Assembly (NCBI GenBank): GCA_015487405.1
Contig: WFPV01000224.1
Span: 1 to 12,233 of the forward strand
DNA length: 12,233 nucleotides
Direction of reading: 5' to 3'
DNA from: Aquifex sp.
GTDB taxonomy: Bacteria; Aquificota; Aquificia; Aquificales; Aquificaceae
Of the stretch, positions 6,517 to 12,233 are shown piece after piece; position 1 is the stretch's first letter, and each line of letters opens with the position of its first letter. A program made the position numbers and the translations under genes. A model generated the notes under the pieces. That model searched no databases. It saw nothing but the letters and a program-made list of their open reading frames with translations, and was not told the DNA's origin.

Positions 6517-8985
6517 CTATCTTATCAGGTTCATGAGTTCTCTCTTGAGCTCCTCTATTTTTTCTCCGAGCTCCTTTCCTTTGTAGCCCGCCTTCTTTAA
6601 CTCTTCTATCCTTTCTCTTGGTGGTTTTACGTTCCTGAGTTTTTCCAAGTAGAGCTTTACCTTGTCCCTTAAATCCTCTTCAAGCATTAAGAGAAGCAAA
6701 ACGGGTGTTTTTAAACCTTTGAGAGCTTTATAAACCTCATAATTGGTTTTAGCTTCCCTCAGCTCCTTCTTCTTTAGGTGCATTTTAGTAAAGAGAAACT
6801 CGTAGGTTTCCCTGCTCCAGGCGGGTGCGGAGCTTTCCTCTAAAAATTTTTTGCCTTCTTCGGGCTTTAGGGCTGAGAGTAAAAGAATCAGGAACAGCCA
6901 GCCGTAGTCCAGTTTTTCCTCGGGGAACTCCAGGCTGTGCCAGTTTACGATTTTCTGGAGCTCCGTGAGTTTTTGAGACAGTTTTTCGCTCCAGCGGAAG
7001 CCGGGAATTATCTCCTCCAAGACGTGATACTTTTTGTAGAGTTCTAAGATATTTAATACCTTCGGTTCTCTTAGGGCTAACTTTATCTCGTTTATGAGTC
7101 TTCCCCTCGGGGCTTCCTTGAGAAGTCCAAGGTTAACAGCCTGCTTGAGGAGTTTTTCGGTGCTCCTTGAGAGTTTGAAGTCCAGTCTTCCCGCAAACCT
7201 GAGGGCTCTGAGGATTCGGACGGGATCCTCTATGAAGCTGACGGGGTGGAGTATCCTTATTATTCTGTCTTTGAGGTCTCTGAGTCCCCCGAAGTAGTCT
7301 ATGAGGGTTCCGAAATCCTCGGGATTTACCGATATAGCCATAGCGTTTATGGTGAAGTCCCTCCTGACTAAATCTTCTTTTAGACTCGCAGGCTCCACTT
7401 TTGGGTAAGCTCCGGGCTTTGTGTAGGTTTCCCTTCTCGCGGTGGCAAACTCAAGCTTTAGCTTTCCCACTTTGAGGTGTGCGGTTCCGAACTCGGGAAA
7501 GGGGTGAAGGTTCACTCCGTGCTTTTTTGCGAGCTCCTCGGCTACCTTGATGGCATTTCCCTCTACTACGAAGTCAACGTCCCAAACCTCCTTTCCGAGG
7601 AGTATGTCCCTAACAACTCCTCCCACTATGTAAGCCTTGTATCCCAAACTTTTTGTGATTTCTCCTATTTCTTTAGCTATGGGAAGTATGTTCTCAGGAA
7701 CCCTGAGTTTTCTCCTTTTTTCTTTGAACTTTGTGAGGTCTTCCTTTAGGACTTGTAGTAAATCTAATCTCGTAATCACGCCGATAGGCGTCCCGTTTTC
7801 TACTACAGGTATTAATTTCTGTCCGAACTTTGTTAGGATTTCCTCCGCTTCCCAGAGGGGTGCGTTGGGGGATAAGGTGTGAAAGTCCCTGTTCATGAAG
7901 CGTTCTATGGGCTCGTCGGGATAAAGTTTAACGAGTTTTAAGAGCGATTTTTTTGAAATTATCCCTACGAGTTTCCCCTCTTTGTTTATTACGGGAGCGT
8001 TCGCTATTCCCCTTTCGGAAAGCTCTTGCAGAGCCTCGGATACGCTGAGGTGCTCCTCCAAAACGAAGGGAGGGGTGTTCATTATGTCCTTTACTTTGAG
8101 CTTTACGTATTCCTTCTTTAGAAGTTTTTTGAGTATTTCCTTTACACGCTCTGCGGGAACGTTCTCTAACTTTGTAGCTCCCGCCTCCCTGTGTCCTCCA
8201 CCGCCAAGCGGTATTAATATCTTTCCCACATCAATATCCTTGTCCTGAGAACGACCGAAAACGTAAGTTTTCCCTTCAGCCTCCACTATCACGAAGAAGG
8301 CGTCGCTTTCCTTTAAGTCCTTTATTTCGTAAAGTAAGGTGTTTATGTCGGGCTGATACTTTTCTAAGACGGCGGTGGCTATAGCTACGGTCTTTCCGTT
8401 TATGAAGAGCTTCTCTATGGAATTGACTATGCGGTTGACCGCCTCTATCTGCTCGGGTGTGTAGGTTTCCATAACGAATTTCCTTATTTCTCTTAAGTTT
8501 GCTCCCTTTTCAAGGAGCCAGGCGAGAGCCTTGGCGTCTCTCGGTGTGGTTCCTTCGTAGGTAAGGTTTCCGGTATCTTCGTAGATTCCGAGGGCTAAGA
8601 GTGTAGCCTCCTCGGATGTGATTTCAACCTTCTTTTTCATCAGTTCTTCAACCACGAGGGTCGTGGCGGCCCCCACCTTTTCTATCTTTCCCTCATAGTC
8701 CTTTATGTCTCCTACGGGGTGGTGGTCGTAAACGATGATTTTTTTTACTTTTTCTTTTGGAATTTCTTCGGGAAAGAAGTGGGTATCAACGAGGACGAGT
8801 TCAAACTCCTCGGGGATTTCCTCTATTACTCTAAAGAGATGTCTGTATTTCTTGAAGGCTTCGCCCGCCTTTTTGGAAAGGTGCTTGGGTTTTAGAAGGT
8901 AGGAATCCAGGTATAGTTTCAAGACTCCGTAGGCTGCCGAGAGGCTGTCGAGGTCCGCTCCTTGGGAAAGGACGATGAGTTTCAT
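6517..8985 (-). CDS. DHH + CBS + tRNA nucleotidyltransferase fusion, probably A-adding
   Basis: This 822-residue protein has three parts. Residues 1-290 are a DHH/DHHA1 phosphoesterase region with D11-L-D13, VDTH, D87-H-H89, D137 in YEDTG and a GGGGH loop at 261-265. Residues 297-415 hold two CBS domains, usually adenine-nucleotide sensors. Residues from about 430 are a class II nucleotidyltransferase with GGVVRD at 455-460, metal ligands D469 and D471, RRDFTINAMA from 541 and the base-selecting EDPVR at 586-590, then helical tRNA-binding domains. Aquifex aeolicus is known to split CCA synthesis between a CC-adding and an A-adding enzyme; I believe the long fusion is the A-adding one but cannot confirm it here. 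The His that normally opens DHH motif I is not seen. There is no evident ribosome site at the ATG. It is first in an operon with the helicase and divergent from obg by 28 bases. Confidence 0.9.
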   Translation of the reverse strand: MKLIVLSQGADLDSLSAAYGVLKLYLDSYLLKPKHLSKKAGEAFKKYRHLFRVIEEIPEEFELVLVDTHFFPEEIPKEKVKKIIVYDHHPVGDIKDYEGKIEKVGAATTLVVEELMKKKVEITSEEATLLALGIYEDTGNLTYEGTTPRDAKALAWLLEKGANLREIRKFVMETYTPEQIEAVNRIVNSIEKLFINGKTVAIATAVLEKYQPDINTLLYEIKDLKESDAFFVIVEAEGKTYVFGRSQDKDIDVGKILIPLGGGGHREAGATKLENVPAERVKEILKKLLKKEYVKLKVKDIMNTPPFVLEEHLSVSEALQELSERGIANAPVINKEGKLVGIISKKSLLKLVKLYPDEPIERFMNRDFHTLSPNAPLWEAEEILTKFGQKLIPVVENGTPIGVITRLDLLQVLKEDLTKFKEKRRKLRVPENILPIAKEIGEITKSLGYKAYIVGGVVRDILLGKEVWDVDFVVEGNAIKVAEELAKKHGVNLHPFPEFGTAHLKVGKLKLEFATARRETYTKPGAYPKVEPASLKEDLVRRDFTINAMAISVNPEDFGTLIDYFGGLRDLKDRIIRILHPVSFIEDPVRILRALRFAGRLDFKLSRSTEKLLKQAVNLGLLKEAPRGRLINEIKLALREPKVLNILELYKKYHVLEEIIPGFRWSEKLSQKLTELQKIVNWHSLEFPEEKLDYGWLFLILLLSALKPEEGKKFLEESSAPAWSRETYEFLFTKMHLKKKELREAKTNYEVYKALKGLKTPVLLLLMLEEDLRDKVKLYLEKLRNVKPPRERIEELKKAGYKGKELGEKIEELKRELMNLIR

Positions 8986-9013
8986 TTTAAAGAAATATAT
9001 TTAAAACCTTGGT
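8986..9013. promoter_or_regulatory. 28-base divergent promoter region
   Basis: The only space between two divergent start codons is almost pure A/T. It contains TATATT on both strands (8996-9001 on plus, 9000-8995 on minus) flanked by a TTTTAAA...TTTAAAA dyad. Either TATATT as a -10 box would place transcription starts within a few bases of the ATGs. No good -35 hexamers are visible at the expected distance, so any -35 contact would lie inside the opposite coding region. Confidence 0.4.
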
Positions 9014-10024
9014 ATGGAGAAGTTTGTAGATAGGGTAAAAATTTATGTGAGAGGAGGGAAAGGAGGAGACGGAGCAGTAGCGTTTTTGAGGGAAAAGTAT
9101 AGACCTAAGGGTGGTCCCGCTGGGGGAGACGGAGGAAAAGGAGGAGACGTTATCTTAGTTGCAACGAGTTCAAAGCATACACTCTTAGACTTTAAGTATA
9201 AAAAGCACTTTATTGCAGAGAACGGACAGCCAGGAAAAGGTAAAAAGATGCACGGCAAGGATGGCGAAGACCTGATAATCTATGTTCCTGTAGGAACTGT
9301 GGTAAAAGATGCACAAACCGGAGAAGTTATCTGCGACCTTGTGAAAGAAGGGCAAAAGTGCATAGTTGCGAGAGGAGGTAAGGGAGGACGGGGAAACGCA
9401 CGTTTTGCTACACCTACAAATCAGGCACCGACTTACGCAGAAAAAGGTGAGCCCGGAGAAGAAAGGTGGATTATCTTAGAGCTGAAACTTATCGCGGACG
9501 TCGGATTGGTTGGCTTTCCGAATGCAGGCAAATCCACACTCCTTTCCCGCCTAACGAGGGCAAACCCAAAGATAGCGGATTATCCCTTTACTACCCTCAG
9601 TCCCAATCTCGGAGTAATGGAGCTTGATTGGGACAGAAGGCTCGTAATTGCAGATATTCCGGGGCTTATAGAAGATGCCCACAAGGGAGCGGGACTCGGA
9701 CACGAGTTTCTAAGGCATATAGAAAGAACTAAGCTCCTGGCTCACGTTATAGACGTTTCGGACTTCAGAGAGAGGGACCCGATAGAAGCCTTCCACGCTA
9801 TAAACAGGGAGCTTGAGCTTTACAGTCCTGAACTTGCGAAAAAGCCCCAGGTTGTTGTCGCTAACAAGATAGACGCTCTAAGTGACAAGAGTCTGTTAAG
9901 GAAACTTGAGGAATATTTCAAAAGCAAAGGATACGACTTTTACGCGGTTTCCGCGCTCACTGGTGAAGGACTGGATAAACTAAAGGAAGGATTGTGGAAG
10001 AATTATGAGAGGATTAAAAGTTAA
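9014..10024 (+). CDS. obg: Obg-family ribosome-associated GTPase
   Basis: This 336-residue essential-type GTPase links 50S subunit assembly with nucleotide status. The N-terminal 158 residues form the glycine-rich Obg fold (GGKGGDG, GGPAGGDGGKGGD, GGKGGRGN). The G domain carries G1 GFPNAGKS at 167-174, the G2 TT at 193-194, G3 DIPG at 214-217, G4 NKID at 284-287 and G5 SAL at 313-315. The protein stops about 20 residues after G5, so the extra C-terminal domain of Bacillus or the acidic tail of E. coli Obg is absent; short Obg proteins are known. The start agrees with the family N-terminus (FVD-V-I-VR-G-GG), although no Shine-Dalgarno site is visible. It is divergent from the nucleotidyltransferase fusion and eight bases ahead of a small ORF. 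Confidence 0.95.
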   Translation: MEKFVDRVKIYVRGGKGGDGAVAFLREKYRPKGGPAGGDGGKGGDVILVATSSKHTLLDFKYKKHFIAENGQPGKGKKMHGKDGEDLIIYVPVGTVVKDAQTGEVICDLVKEGQKCIVARGGKGGRGNARFATPTNQAPTYAEKGEPGEERWIILELKLIADVGLVGFPNAGKSTLLSRLTRANPKIADYPFTTLSPNLGVMELDWDRRLVIADIPGLIEDAHKGAGLGHEFLRHIERTKLLAHVIDVSDFRERDPIEAFHAINRELELYSPELAKKPQVVVANKIDALSDKSLLRKLEEYFKSKGYDFYAVSALTGEGLDKLKEGLWKNYERIKS

Positions 10025-10032
10025 TTAACATT

Positions 10033-10182
10033 ATGGAAGAGCTGATAAGGAAAAATCCGGACTTAATTAAAAAAATTTTGGAAGAGGTGATTGAAGATAT
10101 AGCAATGGAGAGAGCAATTGAGGAAGGTTTAAAAACGAAGGACGTTAGCAAGAAAGAAATAATGGAAATTCTAAATTCCTAA
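10033..10182 (+). CDS. Unrecognised 49-residue acidic helical protein
   Basis: An ATG eight bases after the obg stop opens a frame of 49 codons ending at a TAA at 10180-10182. The product is almost wholly amphipathic helix, rich in Glu, Lys, Ile and Leu. It has the pattern EDIAMERAIEEGL followed by a polar turn KTKDVSKKE and IMEIL. This resembles the C-terminal part of small type II antitoxins, but no DNA-binding N-terminus is present and no toxin gene lies next to it, so the resemblance is only suggestive. No ribosome site is evident; translation could be coupled to obg. The end overlaps the convergent reductase gene by four bases. The even, gene-like codons and tight packing support a real gene; an accidental ORF remains possible. 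Confidence 0.5.
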   Translation: MEELIRKNPDLIKKILEEVIEDIAMERAIEEGLKTKDVSKKEIMEILNS

Positions 10183-11024
10183 CCTTCCCTCTTAGCCTTT
10201 AATCTTCTGAGTTGCTTTATAGCTTCCTTTAAAGCTTTATCTTCTTCTTCCCTGTAAAAAGCTTCCTTCTGTATAGCGTAATCCCAGTTTACCTTATCTC
10301 CTTCAAACCAGGGTCCGTCTATGCAGGCAAGCTTTTCTTTGTCTTCTACAAGGACTCTGCAGGCAAGGCATAGCCCATTCGCATCAAGTATGTGGGCGTT
10401 CACCATAGCGATGTGTTTTATCCCTTTTTCTTTAGCTACCTTTGAAACTATCTGCCCGTCAAGGTTACTACCTGCGCTAACTACGAGGTCAGGTTTGTCG
10501 TAATTTTCAAGGAAGTATCTAAAAGCCCATTCTGTGTTTCCTTCTTCTCCCATTGAGCCGTCTTCCGTAAAGAGGAGAACTTCTCCGAACTCCTCTCCTG
10601 CTTCTTCCATTAGGTAAACTCTCTCTTCGTTTTCCCCTACGTGAATGAGGTAAACCTCGTTTCCGGCTTCCTTTAAAGCTCTTCCTACATTCATCAGGGG
10701 AGCTATACCCCAGTTTTTAGAGATGAGAAGAACCTTTCCGTAATGCTCTACAGGGAAAGGAGAGCCGCAGGGAGCTTCTATGAACTTGATTTCATCCTCA
10801 AGGAGTTCCATCATCTCAAGAGTCGTCCTTCCTACAACATCAACGAGGAAGGTGTAGGAGTTTTCGGAAACGTTTAGAAAGGAGAGGGGAATGGGTTCCG
10901 CTTCGTCGTTCCACTGGACTAAAGCGTACTGTCCAGGTTTTACCTTCTTTGCCCTTTCATCCTCTACCTCTAAAAGGAACGCCGAAGGCGTAATTTTTTC
11001 TTTCCTTAAAACCTTATAACTCAT
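10179..11024 (-). CDS. NfnA/SudB/PyrK-like FAD and [2Fe-2S] reductase subunit
   Basis: This 281-residue protein belongs to the ferredoxin-NADP reductase family. The flavin half is seen in KPGQYALVQ, IPLSF at 46-50 and VGRTT at 64-68. The NAD(P) half contains GIAPL at 106-110 and VVSAGSN near 181-187. A C-terminal iron-sulfur segment has C219-x-x-C222 and C234 followed by IDGPWFEGDKVNWD, as in the small subunit of NADH-dependent ferredoxin:NADP oxidoreductase and sulfide dehydrogenase; there a [2Fe-2S] cluster is held by three Cys and one Asp, and D215 is the candidate here. The usual glycine-rich nucleotide loop before GIAPL reads SKNW, which is odd. A large subunit (NfnB/SudA) would be expected nearby but is not in the window. 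A charged helical tail of about 30 residues ends the protein. It overlaps pepA by ATGA, with AGGTAGGA ahead as ribosome site. Confidence 0.82.
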   Translation of the reverse strand: MSYKVLRKEKITPSAFLLEVEDERAKKVKPGQYALVQWNDEAEPIPLSFLNVSENSYTFLVDVVGRTTLEMMELLEDEIKFIEAPCGSPFPVEHYGKVLLISKNWGIAPLMNVGRALKEAGNEVYLIHVGENEERVYLMEEAGEEFGEVLLFTEDGSMGEEGNTEWAFRYFLENYDKPDLVVSAGSNLDGQIVSKVAKEKGIKHIAMVNAHILDANGLCLACRVLVEDKEKLACIDGPWFEGDKVNWDYAIQKEAFYREEEDKALKEAIKQLRRLKAKREG

Positions 11025-12233
11025 TTTCCTACCTGCATAATGTATTCAAGGCAGGTTCTCACTCCGAAGCCTGTTCCACCCTTGGTGTAGTAGCCGTATT
11101 CCTCCTTAGACCAGGCGGGTCCCGCTATGTCAAGGTGAACCCACTTTATACCTTCTCCGACAAACTCTTCCAAGAACATAGCGGCTGTGATAGCTCCTCC
11201 GTATCTTCCGCCCGTGTTGAGAACGTCCGCAACGGTGTTCTTTATCTTCTTCCTGAGTCTTTCGTCGTCCATCGGGAGCTCCCAGACTCTTTCACCGGTT
11301 CTTTTCGCAATCTTCTTGATTTCTTCCGCAAAGTCGGGAGCGTTGGTAAAGAGTCCTGCGGTATACTCTCCGAGGGCTACCATACAGGCACCCGTGAGCG
11401 TAGCCATGTCTATGATTTTGTCAGGGTTAAGCTCGCTCGCGTAAGAAAGTGCGTCCGCCAAGGTTACCCTTCCTTCCGCGTCTGTGTTATCTATTTCTAT
11501 ATACTTTCCGTTCTTAGCCCTTATCACGTCGTCAGGTCTATAAGCGTTTCCGTCGGGCATATTCTCCGCTGCCCCGATAATTCCATGAACCTCAACGTCG
11601 GGCTTTAGTTGGGCTACCGCCTTCATAATTCCGAGAACCGCACAGGCTCCGCTCTTGTCCATCTTCATCGTTCTCATGTAGTCGCCGGGTTTTATGTTCA
11701 GTCCTCCGCTGTCAAAGGTGAGTCCTTTTCCTACCAGGACTATCTTTTCCTTAGGTTTTCCTTTCGGCTTGTAAGTCAGGTGGATAAATCTCGGAGGGAT
11801 GGCTGAGCCTTTACCTACGGAGTAGAGGGCGAGCATTCCCATCTCTTGTATCTGCTTTTCGTCGTATATCTTGCACTCAAGCCCGTGCTCCTCGGCAAGT
11901 TTCTTTGCTTCCTCAGCAAGGGTTATGGGATTTATAACGTTTCCGGGCTCGTTGACAAGGTTCCTTGCGTAGTTCTGAGCTTCCGCAAAGATTCTTCCCG
12001 TTTCTATTCCCTTTTCGTCTCCTCTGTAAATCTTGACCTCTTCAACTTGAAATCCGTTTTCCTTTTTGCTCTTGTATTTATCAAAGGTGTAGCTTCCTAA
12101 GATAACCCCTTCCGTTATGGCTTTAGAGAGCTCGTAACCGAGGTCTCCCCTCTTTGGTGTTACTACACACACCTCTTTAACTTTATCCCTCCTAAGTCTT
12201 TTTACGAGGTTTGCGGCAGCCCTTCTATAGGTA
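11021..12233 (-). CDS. pepA: Leucyl aminopeptidase (M17), 5' end outside window
   Basis: This is a cytosolic two-metal aminopeptidase that releases N-terminal residues from peptides. Counting from the GTG at 12172, the M17 site is complete: K149 and D154 in GKGLTFDSGG, D172 in KMDKSGA, and D231, E233 and R235 in NTDAEGR. The spacings match those of E. coli PepA (K262, D267, D285, D344, E346, R348) exactly. That alignment predicts about 110 more residues before the GTG. The frame is indeed open to the right edge, where 20 further codons give a family-like RRAAANLVKRLRR helix, so GTG at 12172 is not the start. The C-terminal length is normal. It is coupled to the downstream reductase subunit by an ATGA overlap; a functional link between the two is not obvious. 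Confidence 0.95.
   Translation of the reverse strand, partial: TYRRAAANLVKRLRRDKVKEVCVVTPKRGDLGYELSKAITEGVILGSYTFDKYKSKKENGFQVEEVKIYRGDEKGIETGRIFAEAQNYARNLVNEPGNVINPITLAEEAKKLAEEHGLECKIYDEKQIQEMGMLALYSVGKGSAIPPRFIHLTYKPKGKPKEKIVLVGKGLTFDSGGLNIKPGDYMRTMKMDKSGACAVLGIMKAVAQLKPDVEVHGIIGAAENMPDGNAYRPDDVIRAKNGKYIEIDNTDAEGRVTLADALSYASELNPDKIIDMATLTGACMVALGEYTAGLFTNAPDFAEEIKKIAKRTGERVWELPMDDERLRKKIKNTVADVLNTGGRYGGAITAAMFLEEFVGEGIKWVHLDIAGPAWSKEEYGYYTKGGTGFGVRTCLEYIMQVGK

Noticed and set aside
6080..6586. 168-codon plus-strand ORF
   Set aside because: It lies antisense to the well-supported helicase and fusion genes and its Ser/Phe-rich product has no recognisable domain.
10021..10028. TTAATTAA repeated at 3710-3717 and here as a possible site-specific repeat
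   Set aside because: An eight-base A/T palindrome is expected by chance in AT-rich spacers and overlaps a stop codon here.
11135..11608. 157-codon plus-strand ORF inside pepA
   Set aside because: It is a shadow of the catalytic region of pepA and has no family features.
12170..12172. GTG as the start of pepA
   Set aside because: Alignment of active-site spacing to E. coli PepA predicts about 110 more residues, and the frame stays open to the window edge.

Overview
The window looks like chromosome from a member of the Aquificaceae, very probably Aquifex aeolicus or a close relative. I judge this from the Lys/Glu-rich thermophile-like proteins, the tightly packed genes, a lipid-anchored class I cytochrome c of the c555 kind, an H-protein-like lipoyl carrier and, above all, a DHH + CBS + tRNA nucleotidyltransferase fusion of about 820 residues that I associate with Aquifex. 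This comes from protein recognition, not from a database search.

Left part (1-2915, + strand): a markedly AT-rich two-gene piece of a BREX phage-defence locus. A PglZ-type alkaline-phosphatase-fold protein, open at the left window edge, is joined by an ATGA overlap to a short BrxL-type AAA+ ATPase. Hand counts on sample 60-base lines give about 25-30% G+C here against about 50-57% in the flanking genes. The change is abrupt and falls at the shared stop codons around 2912-2915. The rest of the BREX locus must lie to the left.

Middle part (2912-4529): a minus-strand pair encodes an H-protein/LbpA-like lipoyl carrier with a C-terminal Cys-x-x-Cys tail and a translationally coupled small thioredoxin-like protein with a CPTC site. 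A good sigma70-type promoter sits almost on the carrier's start codon. Divergent from it are a lipoprotein monohaem cytochrome c and a stand-alone rpmI (ribosomal protein L35).

Information-processing part (4504-10182): a minus-strand operon carries the DHH/CBS/tRNA nucleotidyltransferase fusion followed by a UvrD/PcrA/Rep-type helicase. The GTPase gene obg diverges from it across only 28 bases and is followed by an unrecognised 49-residue ORF.

Right part (10179-12233, minus strand): leucyl aminopeptidase pepA, whose 5' end lies beyond the window, is coupled by an ATGA overlap to an NfnA/SudB/PyrK-like FAD + [2Fe-2S] oxidoreductase subunit.

All three tail-to-tail gene junctions overlap by 4-26 bases and I saw no intrinsic terminators. 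Three genes (the lipoyl carrier, the fusion and obg) start without a clear Shine-Dalgarno site and have -10-like boxes only a few bases upstream, which suggests very short leaders. The least routine items are the BREX fragment, the lipoyl-carrier/thioredoxin pair and the fusion protein with an altered DHH motif.
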